A stretch of 43,456 nt of DNA from an uncultured Porphyromonadaceae bacterium (lineage in GTDB: Bacteria; Bacteroidota; Bacteroidia; Bacteroidales; Muribaculaceae), in contig CABPYL010000024.1 of assembly GCA_902461565.1 (NCBI GenBank), positions 1 through 43,456 on the forward strand. Direction: 5' to 3'. Position 1 is the first letter of the stretch; every line of letters begins with the position of its first letter. The notes under the pieces are model-generated. The model did no database searches and was not told the origin of the DNA. It was given only the letters and a program-made list of their open reading frames with translations. Of this stretch, positions 8,043 through 15,513 are shown one piece after another. The position numbers and the translations under genes were made by a program.

Positions 8043-8438
8043 ATGAAATATCTCACTATCCTGCTGCTTGCCATGCTGTCGTCCTGTTCGACACCGCATA
8101 AGATAAATGGATTTTACGCCGTCGGGGATTATCCCGACGATGTAATTATAGGCAAGCCTATAGTTACCGTCCCTGATTTTGAAAGAGTTTCGCTTAACTC
8201 AAGCACCGGGACACTGTTTATCGATGGCAAATTAGATCCGGCGGCGACTAAAAGATTTGCCGACGCAACCGAACGGCTTCAAGGGCACCGCATCGGTTTT
8301 GTATTCAACGATTCAATTATTATGGCGCCGCAGATAAACTGCCGTATTGAAAGCGGCAACTTCCAGATTATTTCTGCCGACACTGCATTGATAAGAAGAA
8401 TTTACACGCACATAATGTTATCCAATGTAGCGAAATAA
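8043..8438 (+). CDS. Small lipoprotein with SecD periplasmic-domain-like segment
   Basis: This 131-residue protein has a short lipoprotein signal peptide (LLLAMLSSC, Cys about 15). Residues ~75-115 read GHRIGFVFNDSIIMAPQI then CRIESGNFQI. This resembles the head subdomain of SecD's first periplasmic domain, where a substrate-binding strand is followed by 'APxI...I.GGxxxI'. No transmembrane SecD channel is present, so the similarity concerns a fold fragment only. The gene starts 33 nt after the preceding lipoprotein gene, so the two may be made together. Function unknown; the SecD-like reading is based on pattern and should be treated as tentative. Confidence 0.65.
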   Translation: MKYLTILLLAMLSSCSTPHKINGFYAVGDYPDDVIIGKPIVTVPDFERVSLNSSTGTLFIDGKLDPAATKRFADATERLQGHRIGFVFNDSIIMAPQINCRIESGNFQIISADTALIRRIYTHIMLSNVAK

Positions 8439-8531
8439 TAATTCCAGGTTTCGCCAGCTACAAGTTTCCCTAAAATTACCATTCAAGCGATATTTTTGCA
8501 GTTAACTATTGAATATCACGTACTTTTTGAG

Positions 8532-8644
8532 TAATTTTGCGTTAGCTACCTTGAAAGGAGTCGCCGAGAATTTTTGCTTGCGCAAACGACAAGTCGATTA
8601 CTTGCAGCCCTCAAACAGGTTCGGATTCAATTTTGGATTCAATT
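8532..8644 (+). promoter_or_regulatory. Promoter and ~100-nt leader of the SugE-like gene
   Basis: TAATTTTG (8532-8539) matches TAnnTTTG, placing the transcript start near 8546 and leaving a leader of about 98 nt before the ATG at 8645. The leader holds CAAGT/ACTTG (about 8592-8606), a TTGCGCAA palindrome, and a 13-bp-period direct repeat of GGATTCAATT just before the start codon. No known guanidine-riboswitch consensus was recognised. Confidence 0.4.
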
Positions 8645-8968
8645 ATGAATTGGATACTTCTTATTGTCGCCGGCCTCTGTGAAGTCGGTTTTACTTACTG
8701 CCTCGGACGGGCAAAATCCGTCGAAGGCCTCGCATGGTGGGGGTGGATAGCAGGATTTCTTACGTTTACTATCTTAAGTATGGGATTGTTGGCAAAAGCT
8801 TCACAAAGTCTGCCGATAGGCACTGCCTATGCAGTATGGACAGGCATCGGAGCCGTCGGAACCGTATTGATCGGCATACTATTTTTCCATGAACCGGTGA
8901 CTTTATGGCGTTTGTTTTTTATCTTCACGCTTATCGCATCAATTATCGGTCTTAAATTTGTATCATAG
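8645..8968 (+). CDS. SugE/Gdx-like small multidrug-resistance family exporter
   Basis: The start at 8645 (MNWILLIVAGL) gives 107 residues, the normal SMR length. There are four membrane helices. The conserved membrane-embedded Glu sits in helix 1 (GLCEVGFTY, about residue 13). The segment SLPIGTAYAVWTGIGAVGTVLIG is nearly the signature of the SugE/Gdx branch, whose members export guanidinium and related cations as antiparallel dimers. Only one SMR gene is present, consistent with a homodimer. It has its own promoter and leader. Its helix-3 signature favours Gdx over the EmrE-type drug exporter, but substrate is not proven by sequence. Confidence 0.9.
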   Translation: MNWILLIVAGLCEVGFTYCLGRAKSVEGLAWWGWIAGFLTFTILSMGLLAKASQSLPIGTAYAVWTGIGAVGTVLIGILFFHEPVTLWRLFFIFTLIASIIGLKFVS

Positions 8969-9060
8969 GCAACAGATGCGTCAAGACCTGTTATTTATAG
9001 ATTCCAACTCAGCCACTTACAGATTCAGGAGTTATTTTTATTCTAAAAAACGTTAATTAG

Positions 9061-9092
9061 TTTGGAATTGCCGCATATTTAATATAACTTTG
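9061..9092 (+). promoter_or_regulatory. Canonical promoter of the Fur-family gene
   Basis: TTTG at 9061-9064, a 20-bp spacer, then TAACTTTG at 9085-9092: a textbook Bacteroidetes -33/-7 promoter. The ATG at 9120 is 27 nt downstream of the -7 box. Confidence 0.75.
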
Positions 9093-9119
9093 TACTCAAT
9101 ACAAATCAAGACTTGCTAC

Positions 9120-9545
9120 ATGGATACAAACGTCAACCGGAACCGCCTTCTGAATATGCTTGCCGACGCCGGTATCAGACCATCGGTACAGCGACTTGCA
9201 ATACTCGAATATGTTTCATCGTGCACGAGTCATCCAACTGCCGACGAAATATATGACGTATTGCACAAGCAGAATCCCCTCCTATCCCGGACAACAGTAT
9301 TCAGTTGTGTGAAACTTCTATCGGAAAAAGGACTAATCAACGATATAGATATATCGCCCGACTCCACCAGATACGATTCCGCAGAGTACACACCGCACGC
9401 ACACTTCATGTGCCGGCAATGCCGGCGTATTTTCGATATTCCTCTCGATATTTCCGGCCTCTGTGTCCCCGACGATTTCAAGTGCGACAACATAAATGTT
9501 TTTTATAAAGGGCTATGTCCGGAATGCAGCGGTAAAACAAACTAA
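9120..9545 (+). CDS. Fur/PerR-family metal-dependent repressor
   Basis: The start at 9120 (MDTNVNRNRLL) gives 141 residues, the usual length. Residues 10-80 form the winged helix (LADAGIRPSVQRLAILEYV; HPTADEIYDVLHK; LSRTTVFSCVKLLSEKGLI). The dimerisation/metal domain has HAHFMCRQC and GLCPECSG, two CxxC pairs that bind structural zinc as in PerR and many Fur proteins. The next gene, 31 nt downstream, is rubrerythrin, a peroxide-removing enzyme. This favours PerR-type peroxide sensing over iron uptake control. PerR identity is inference; the family is certain. Confidence 0.92.
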   Translation: MDTNVNRNRLLNMLADAGIRPSVQRLAILEYVSSCTSHPTADEIYDVLHKQNPLLSRTTVFSCVKLLSEKGLINDIDISPDSTRYDSAEYTPHAHFMCRQCRRIFDIPLDISGLCVPDDFKCDNINVFYKGLCPECSGKTN

Positions 9546-9576
9546 AACATATAAACTATCATTAAAATACAAACAA

Positions 9577-10119
9577 ATGAAAGACTTAAAAGGAACAAAG
9601 ACCGAGCGTAACCTCCAGGAGGCTTTCGCAGGCGAATCAATGGCACGCAACAAGTACACATATTTTGCATCAAAAGCCCGCAAAGACGGTTACGAGCAGA
9701 TAGCCGCCATCTTCGAGGAAACTGCCAACAACGAAAAAGAACATGCCAAACTATGGTACAAACTCCTCAACGGAGGCGAAGTATCGGATACTATGGTAAA
9801 TCTGAAGGCTGCTGCCGAAGGTGAAAATTACGAATGGACCGATATGTATGCCAAGATGGCCGAGGATGCCGACGCAGAAGGTTTCCCCGAAATCGCACAC
9901 CGCTTCCGTGCGGTAGCTGCCATAGAAAAGCATCACGAGGAACGCTACCGCCGCCTGCTGCAGAACATTGAGGAAGGCATTGTTTTCTCCCGTGAAGGCG
10001 ACACAGTATGGATCTGCCGTAACTGCGGCCATATCCACATCGGCAAAAAGGCTCCCGAGGTATGCCCCACTTGCCTACACAAGCGCAGCTTCTTCGAGAT
10101 CAAAGCAGAGAATTATTGA
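9577..10119 (+). CDS. rbr: Rubrerythrin
   Basis: The start at 9577 (MKDLKGTKTERN) gives 180 residues. Residues 1-140 form the ferritin-like diiron four-helix domain, with metal-ligand segments EAFAGESMARNKYTYF, EETANNEKEHAKLWY and AIEKHHEERYRR. The C-terminal ~40 residues are a rubredoxin domain with CRNCGH and CPTC. Rubrerythrin reduces hydrogen peroxide to water using electrons from NADH via rubredoxin-like carriers, protecting strict anaerobes from oxygen exposure. The gene follows a Fur/PerR-type repressor and probably shares its promoter. A hairpin with a T-run follows at 10142. Confidence 0.96.
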   Translation: MKDLKGTKTERNLQEAFAGESMARNKYTYFASKARKDGYEQIAAIFEETANNEKEHAKLWYKLLNGGEVSDTMVNLKAAAEGENYEWTDMYAKMAEDADAEGFPEIAHRFRAVAAIEKHHEERYRRLLQNIEEGIVFSREGDTVWICRNCGHIHIGKKAPEVCPTCLHKRSFFEIKAENY

Positions 10120-10141
10120 TTACAGCCAACCTACAGAACAT

Positions 10142-10175
10142 AAAGCCGGAGATTCCTCCCCGGCTTTTAGTTTTT
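10142..10175 (+). terminator. Intrinsic terminator after rubrerythrin
   Basis: AAAGCCGG (10142-10149) and CCGGCTTT (10160-10167) form a perfect 8-bp stem with a 10-nt loop, followed by a TTTTAGTTTTT tract. Confidence 0.8.
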
Positions 10176-10191
10176 ACATCTGGCTACACTT

Positions 10192-10710
10192 ATGAATATT
10201 ATAACCGTAAAACATTATATTTCGCCATGCGGACTGCTAAAACTCGGTTCGTACGGCGACAAACTATGCCTATGCGACTGGCAAGTAGAAAAACACCGCA
10301 ACCTGATAGACCAACGCCTGAAAACAAAACTTAAGGCGGATTTTGCGGAAGGAGATTCGGAAATACTGCGACTTGCCTCAGCACAGCTCGACGAATATTT
10401 CACTGGCTGTCGGCACGACTTCACAATACCACTTATGTTTGTAGGCACCGACTTTCAGAAAACGGTATGGAACGAGTTGCTGAATATTCCATACGGACAT
10501 ACTGTTTCCTATGGCGAAATAGCCCGGAGAATCGGCATGCCTAAAGCCGTGCGCGCCGTGGCCAACGCCAACGGAGCCAATTCCATCTCAATTTTCGCTC
10601 CATGCCATCGCGTTATCGGAAGCGACAACTCACTCACCGGCTATGGCGGAGGTATCAATACCAAGCGTATGCTCCTCGAACTGGAAGCAGCATCGTTGAT
10701 GATACAATAA
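10192..10710 (+). CDS. ogt: Methylated-DNA--[protein]-cysteine S-methyltransferase
   Basis: This 172-residue protein has the active-site motif PCHRV (about residues 139-143) within 'SISIFAPCHRVIGSDNSLTGYGGG', and the DNA-binding helix GTDFQKTVWNELLNIPYGHTVSYGEIA upstream. The Cys accepts the alkyl group from O6-alkylguanine in a suicide reaction, restoring the base. The N-terminal ~80 residues form the short N-domain of Ogt proteins. No AdaA-type methylphosphotriester domain is present, so this is a single-domain repair protein rather than an Ada regulator. Convergent with the permease gene that ends at 10767. Confidence 0.95.
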   Translation: MNIITVKHYISPCGLLKLGSYGDKLCLCDWQVEKHRNLIDQRLKTKLKADFAEGDSEILRLASAQLDEYFTGCRHDFTIPLMFVGTDFQKTVWNELLNIPYGHTVSYGEIARRIGMPKAVRAVANANGANSISIFAPCHRVIGSDNSLTGYGGGINTKRMLLELEAASLMIQ

Positions 10711-10766
10711 GTAACCAGATCTTTAGTTTATCCGTTAGTGTGCCCGACAGCGGAACATTGTACGGA

Positions 10767-11855
10767 TCACGAGACTTTTCGCCTTGTTTGTGGCTCGCTG
10801 ATATAGCGTTTGTAGTAGGACATAAGCAGGCTGGTTATCGGCAGTGCTATTATCATTCCGATAATGCCTAACAGGCTGCCCCATACCGAGAGCGACAACA
10901 GTATTATGGCAGGATTCATACCCATCTCGCGTCCCATTACATGCGGCGTTATGATATAGTCGCATATACACTGGCTGATTGCATATACCAGGAGGCATTT
11001 ACCCATAAGAGGGAAGAATTCGACATGCCCTCCGAGAGAATAAATAAAGGCTATTATCGCTACCGGAATAAGCGTTACATACTGGAAATACGGAATCATG
11101 TACAGTATTCCCACCAGCAGTCCCATCGGTATGGCCAGCGGCAACCCCACAATGGAGAAACCGATACAATAGAACACCACGGCAAATGTCGCCACCAGTC
11201 CCTGTCCTCGGAAATATCGGTTCATACTGTCCTCCACATCGTGGACAATGGCAATACCCTGACGGCGGAACTTGTGCGGAATTATCATCTTGAATCCTTC
11301 GCATATACACGGATAGTCGATAAGAATAAACAGAATGTACACAAGCATCAGCAACCACGAAAGTGCATGCAGCACAAGGCCGAGAGACTCTTCGATAAGC
11401 GAAGATCCCTTGTTGAGCAGAGTCTCGAAATGTTCGCCCGAAAGAACAGATTTTATGTTATCTAACTGGAAATAGTGATCGATAAACTCGATAATATTGT
11501 CGTATATTTTCGGTACGGGACGTTTGCCTGATGTTACTTCGCTGATGATACCGCTGAGCATATCCAGTTCCGATACCACCGAGGGCAGAAACAGATATAT
11601 CACCAGTGCAATAACCACTGTTACATCCACTATTGTGAGTATAGCCGGAAGCGTGCGGCCTCCTATACGCACAAGGCGGTGGTTGAAGTCTACCACCGGT
11701 TGCAGCAGATAGGCAATGAAGCATGCCGCGAAGAACGGCAGAAGCACATTGCTGAGGTAACGGATAAGCAGGATAATGGCTGTGGCTATCACCACGCCGA
11801 TAAGCAGTTTCATAATTCTGTCTGCGGTCCAGTATCTCTCTTTCGCGGTAAGCAT
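10767..11855 (-). CDS. AI-2E-family (PF01594) membrane permease
   Basis: The start at 11855 (MLTAKERYWTADRIMKLL) gives 362 residues. The longer reading to 11996 extends into the divergent promoter region. Two helices come early (IGVVIATAIILLIRYL; VLLPFFAACFIAYLLQPVVD), then the family's loop PAILTIVDVTVVIALVIYLFLP, a large extracytoplasmic coiled segment (about 120-200), and four or five helices. The conserved GLPLAIPMGLLVGILYMIPYFQY and the C-terminal GSLLGIIGMIIALPI segments are diagnostic. Despite the family's name, members include Na+/H+ antiporters and proteins of unknown substrate, so AI-2 export should not be assumed. Confidence 0.9.
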   Translation of the reverse strand: MLTAKERYWTADRIMKLLIGVVIATAIILLIRYLSNVLLPFFAACFIAYLLQPVVDFNHRLVRIGGRTLPAILTIVDVTVVIALVIYLFLPSVVSELDMLSGIISEVTSGKRPVPKIYDNIIEFIDHYFQLDNIKSVLSGEHFETLLNKGSSLIEESLGLVLHALSWLLMLVYILFILIDYPCICEGFKMIIPHKFRRQGIAIVHDVEDSMNRYFRGQGLVATFAVVFYCIGFSIVGLPLAIPMGLLVGILYMIPYFQYVTLIPVAIIAFIYSLGGHVEFFPLMGKCLLVYAISQCICDYIITPHVMGREMGMNPAIILLSLSVWGSLLGIIGMIIALPITSLLMSYYKRYISEPQTRRKVS

Positions 11856-11932
11856 AAGCGATGGAATTTTTATTATTAATAACAACTGCACAGCCACGGG
11901 AGTTCGAAAAATAAAAAGTGTATTTTTTTCGC

Positions 11933-11940
11933 TAACTTTG
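11933..11940 (+). promoter_or_regulatory. -7 promoter box of the membrane-protein/sigma operon
   Basis: TAACTTTG matches TAnnTTTG, 92 nt upstream of the ATG at 12033. No exact -33 TTTG is visible at the expected spacing. Confidence 0.55.
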
Positions 11941-12032
11941 GAAAATATTCGGAAGAGGCTGTCACATTTCGTCCGCGGTGAACGTCTATGTTGCAAATTA
12001 AATTTTAAACAAAACTCTTAAATTACTCTGTT

Positions 12033-12485
12033 ATGAAAGAACTCGTTGCTATTCTCGTTCCTATCTTTATATGTGTGGTTCTACCCATCGCAATCGTCGG
12101 CATCGTTTCCTGGGCGCAGGTACGCAAACAGAAACAGAAAAGCCAGATTATCATGGAGGCTTTTAAACATAGCGACAATGTAGATATCAACCGCCTGGCT
12201 AAACTGCTCGGCAACAACGGCAACATCCGCACACCGCGCCAACGCCTCAGCAACCGCCTCTTCGCTGCGTGCGCATGCGCTTTCACAGGAATAGCCATTG
12301 CTACAGTAAGCATACTCTCACTCGATCCGCGCGAGACATTGTATGATATAGTGGAAGTGGTTACCGCTGGCACTATACTTTTCGGAGTAGGTTTGGCATT
12401 CTTTATCTCTTTCCTGTTCGGCTATAAGAACCTGGCAGCAGAGGAACGGGAATACAATGAAATGAAAAAGGAATTGGAAAACTAA
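12033..12485 (+). CDS. DUF6249-like membrane protein
   Basis: This 150-residue protein has an N-terminal helix (ELVAILVPIFICVVLPIAIVGIVSW), a basic cytoplasmic linker (RKQKQKSQIIMEAFKHSDN...NRLAKLLG), then two further helices (RLFAACACAFTGIAIATVSIL; GTILFGVGLAFFISFLFGY). A charged tail (AAEEREYNEMKKEL) follows. This organisation matches the DUF6249 family often found beside an ECF sigma gene in Bacteroidales. Its stop codon overlaps the ATG of the following sigma gene by one base, so the two are translationally coupled. A role as sensor or anti-sigma partner is inferred from position only. Confidence 0.8.
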   Translation: MKELVAILVPIFICVVLPIAIVGIVSWAQVRKQKQKSQIIMEAFKHSDNVDINRLAKLLGNNGNIRTPRQRLSNRLFAACACAFTGIAIATVSILSLDPRETLYDIVEVVTAGTILFGVGLAFFISFLFGYKNLAAEEREYNEMKKELEN

Positions 12486-12967
12486 TGACTCGCCAAGAGT
12501 TTTCATTAGAAGTGAGGGCGACACAAGGAGGCTTACGGCGCTTCCTTGTGTCTTTGTGCGCCGGCGACACCGCACTGGCCGACGACATCGCGCAAGAAAG
12601 TTACATGAAAGCCTATCTTGCTTGCGACACATTTCGGGGCCAGTCGTCGTTCGCCACATGGATTCATCGCATTGCATGCAACGAATTCATGTCGCACAGG
12701 CGACGGCCCCGGCACGAGTGCGAGCTTCCGGCAACCTTACAGCATGCAGCCGCCGAGGAAGCCGACGACTCTTTCCGCTATCAGGCTCTATATAACGCTA
12801 TGGCCCGACTTCCGGAGCGTGAAAGAATGGCTATCGGTCTTTATTATCTTCAAGGATATTCCACCGAAGAAATATCAAAGATTCTCGACATCAACATACC
12901 CAACGTCAGACAGATACTTACCCGCGGACGTGTGCATCTGAAAACGGCGCTGAACAACAATATGTAA
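12485..12967 (+). CDS. ECF-type RNA polymerase sigma factor
   Basis: This 160-residue protein has region 2 at residues ~5-75 (LRRFLVSLCAGDTALADDIAQESYMKAYL; SSFATWIHRIACNEFMSHRR) and region 4 at ~100-155 (ALYNAMARLPERERMAIGLYYLQGYSTEEISKILDI; NVRQILTRGRVHL). Both are complete. It is coupled to the preceding membrane-protein gene by a one-base overlap and followed three bases later by another small membrane protein. The trio looks like a sigma factor with one or two membrane regulators. It is distinct from the sigma factor at 6284-6784. Confidence 0.93.
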   Translation: MTRQEFSLEVRATQGGLRRFLVSLCAGDTALADDIAQESYMKAYLACDTFRGQSSFATWIHRIACNEFMSHRRRPRHECELPATLQHAAAEEADDSFRYQALYNAMARLPERERMAIGLYYLQGYSTEEISKILDINIPNVRQILTRGRVHLKTALNNNM

Positions 12968-12970
12968 AAA

Positions 12971-13363
12971 ATGGAACAAAACGACAATGATAATGACATC
13001 CGCGAGCTTTTCAGCGATTTTCGGCCCGCGCTGACGTCAGAGGACGATTTCATGCGGCAGCTGGACAGCCGCCTCGACGCCGTGGAGACGCTGCGGCAGA
13101 TAACGGAGCAGCAGAAACATGCCAACCGGTTTGCGGTTTCAGCCGCGCTTCTCGCCGGATTCGTCTCGGGCGTGGCATGTACCCTGCTGATGCCTAAGAT
13201 GATGAACATAATCGGGAATCTGCTCGGCGACCTGTCCAAGACATATTCCATGCTGCCGTCCACGCTATGCTGGCTCGGCATGGCGGCGATAACATCGCTC
13301 GTGGCGACAGGCGTTTTCTCCGCCGCTCGTGCACGTGCCTCGGCATACCGCAGCGGCAATTAA
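12971..13363 (+). CDS. Small two-helix membrane protein, possible anti-sigma
   Basis: This 130-residue protein has an acidic N-terminal cytoplasmic segment (MEQNDNDNDIRELFSDFRPALTSEDDFM) with a short amphipathic helix RQLDSRLDAVETLRQI, followed by two membrane helices (FAVSAALLAGFVSGVACTLLM; TLCWLGMAAITSLVATGVFSA). The start lies three bases after the stop of the ECF sigma gene. A cytoplasmic helix bundle plus membrane anchor encoded directly after a sigma gene is the usual anti-sigma layout. No zinc-type HxxxCxxC motif is present. Function inferred from context. Confidence 0.7.
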   Translation: MEQNDNDNDIRELFSDFRPALTSEDDFMRQLDSRLDAVETLRQITEQQKHANRFAVSAALLAGFVSGVACTLLMPKMMNIIGNLLGDLSKTYSMLPSTLCWLGMAAITSLVATGVFSAARARASAYRSGN

Positions 13364-13402
13364 AACGGGCGGCAAAGGACCGCCGTAGCCGAAAAAAATC
13401 AC

Positions 13403-13410
13403 TACCTTTG
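13403..13410 (+). promoter_or_regulatory. -7 promoter box of the EamA transporter gene
   Basis: TACCTTTG matches TAnnTTTG and lies 8 nt before the ATG at 13419, leaving a very short or absent leader. Confidence 0.5.
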
Positions 13411-13418
13411 CAGCCGCT

Positions 13419-14357
13419 ATGAAATTCAAAGGATATCTATTGGCTGCACTGGCCGCGGCGGCCTACGGCACCAACCCGTTATTTGCAATACATCTGTATC
13501 AGGACGGCTTCAACCCCAACTCCGTCCTGTTTTTCCGTTATATTCTCGGGCTTCCGATTCTGGCCGCGCTGACGTTTATGCGCGGGCGTACCCTGCATCT
13601 GGAAAAAGCCGACATTATGCCCGTGGGTGTTCTCGGCATTATCATGGCGCTGTCGTCGCTCGGCCTTTTCGAGAGCTACAACTACATCAACTCCGGCGTG
13701 GCCTCTACCCTGCTCTTTGTCTATCCCGTGATGGTGGCGCTGCTGATGGTGTTCTTCTTTCATGAAAAATTCAAGGCCATTACGGGGCTGTGTCTCGCCA
13801 TAATGCTCGGCGGCCTGTATCTGCTGATGCGCACCGGCGACGGAACGGCCATCAGCCCTATGGGCGTGCTGCTGGTAATGCTTTCATCACTCACCTACGC
13901 CATATATATCGTAATGGTGAACGTATCGGAACGCATACGCAGTATCCCGACAATCAAGCTGCTGTTCTACGTGCTGCTGTTCGGCAGCCTGGTATTCCTT
14001 GCAATGATACCTTTCGGCAATCCTCTCATCGCTCCGGCCACACTGCCGCAGTGGGGCAATCTGCTCGCGCTGGCCATTATTCCAACGGTGCTGTCGCTAT
14101 TCTGCACATCGCAGGCTATACATCTTATCGGCCCGACACCGACGGCAATCTTTGGTGCAATGGAACCGGTAACCGCCGTTCTTCTGAGCGTATTCGCCCT
14201 CGGACAGACAATCAGCGCACGCGAGATAGCCGGTGCCGTTCTCATTCTCACTGCCACGACATTGGTTGTCGTGGGCGACAATGTGGAAGGTTGGCTGCTT
14301 CACGTGCGCAAAATGTTCCCGCCGCTGCGCGGGAAGAAGAAGGCTGAGCGGGAATAA
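13419..14357 (+). CDS. EamA-family (DMT) transporter
   Basis: This 312-residue protein has about ten membrane helices in two EamA repeats: residues ~1-140 (GYLLAALAAAAYGTNPLFAIHLY at the N-terminus; SSLGLFESYNYINSGVASTLLFVYPV) and ~150-295 (MGVLLVMLSSLTYAIYIVMVN; PTPTAIFGAMEPVTAVLLSV; AREIAGAVLILTAT). The family exports or imports amino acids, nucleosides and other small metabolites. The Bacteroidales versions of this length have no assigned substrate. It ends three bases before the end of a broken nuclease gene read from the other strand. Confidence 0.92.
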   Translation: MKFKGYLLAALAAAAYGTNPLFAIHLYQDGFNPNSVLFFRYILGLPILAALTFMRGRTLHLEKADIMPVGVLGIIMALSSLGLFESYNYINSGVASTLLFVYPVMVALLMVFFFHEKFKAITGLCLAIMLGGLYLLMRTGDGTAISPMGVLLVMLSSLTYAIYIVMVNVSERIRSIPTIKLLFYVLLFGSLVFLAMIPFGNPLIAPATLPQWGNLLALAIIPTVLSLFCTSQAIHLIGPTPTAIFGAMEPVTAVLLSVFALGQTISAREIAGAVLILTATTLVVVGDNVEGWLLHVRKMFPPLRGKKKAERE

Positions 14358-14359
14358 AA

Positions 14360-15495
14360 CTATTTATCTATAACCGTGGAGTTATCGGAATCATCTATTT
14401 CTTTTTCAATGTCCTCTATTGTAGGCAATGATGATGCTACTTCATTAAACAGTTTTTCAGTCTCATATTGAGCTATACCCATAGGTTGTGGAACCCTCGC
14501 AGCGCAAATTCAGCCTTTTTATTGCTTTTGTCCCTGCAAAGCAATAATCCGATTGTCGGATTATCCTGTGGCGATTTAACGTATTCATCAACAGCTGATA
14601 TGTAGAAGTTTAGTTTGCTAACGAACTCCGGAATAAATTCAACAGCTTTCAACTCTACGACCACATAACAATGCAGCTTGACATGATACATGAGAATATC
14701 GATATAATAATCTTCTCCATCCACTACCACATTATACTGTCTACCGATATAAGAGAAACCACGACCCATCTCCAACAGAAAATCAGTAACTTTTTCTGCC
14801 AGACTATTTTCAATGTCGCGTTCATGTTGAATTGACATTGTGCCAAGGAAACTGAAAACATAAGGGTCCTTGAACGCATATTTGGCCAAATCTGACTGCA
14901 CAGCAGGAAGAGTTGTCTTGAAATTCGTTATCGCCTTGCCTACTGCTTTGATATAATTGGAGGAATACTTACTCAACATTGTGTCGCGGCTCCAACCATT
15001 TTTCGCCGTCTCAAGAATATAAAATACTCTTTCTGCTTTATCCTTAATTTTAGGGAGCAACGATATATGGTGAAACCAGCTGATTGAAGTTAGCAGTACC
15101 TGTACAATATCGCCATTGACAGCCAATTCTGAGATAGCGTCCTGAGAAATCGGAAGCGACCCAAATTCTGCAAGAGGTACTTACAGAAATGGAAAATCAG
15201 GATATTCCTCTGCAAATCTTCTCATATAGTGAAGATTGCGCACTGAATAACCTTTGTCTGATGGAAATCTTTTTGAAAGGTCGGAAGACAGTTGATCTAT
15301 AATCTGTTTGCCCCAACCTTGTTGTTCTTGTTTTTCAAGAATATCATGTCCAATCTTCCAATATAGGCTCAATAAATCAGTATTGACATGAAGTGCAGCA
15401 TTGAGTTTTGAAGACTCAATCAACGACTCTATTTGTTCTCTCCATTCGGAATATCCTTTGGGACAAGATACCGAAACAGATGTAATAGGTTTCAT
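14360..15495 (-). pseudogene. DUF1016/YhcG-type PDDEXK nuclease gene, broken by a stop and a frameshift
   Basis: Two pieces lie in one frame. The N-terminal ~104 residues (EQIESLIESSKLNAALHVNTDLLSLYWKIGHDIL; DKGYSVRNLHYMRRFAEEYPD) match the DUF1016 N-domain. After a TAA at 15181-15183 the frame reopens with VPLAEFGSLPISQ and runs through the nuclease part (YNVVVDGEDYYIDILMYHVKLHCYVVVELKAVEF, with the D...ExK-like core) to a stop near 14473. In a second frame the expected C-terminus appears (VPQPMGIAQYE...SLPTIEDIEKEI), ending at 14360. A one-base loss in the run at 14494-14496 would rejoin the frames. The repaired gene would code for about 378 residues, the family length. Two independent lesions argue for a true pseudogene, unless both are sequencing errors. 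Confidence 0.82.
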
Positions 15496-15513
15496 TATCG
15501 ACAGGAAAAAGGC

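Noticed and set aside
8531..8540. CTnDOT-type attachment site GTANNTTTGC (also at 31560-31569)
   Set aside because: The consensus coincides with the common -7 promoter box, so matches are expected by chance; no element ends are seen there.
8540..8644. Guanidine riboswitch in front of the SugE-like gene
   Set aside because: None of the known guanidine-riboswitch core motifs was recognised; kept only as a leader worth testing.
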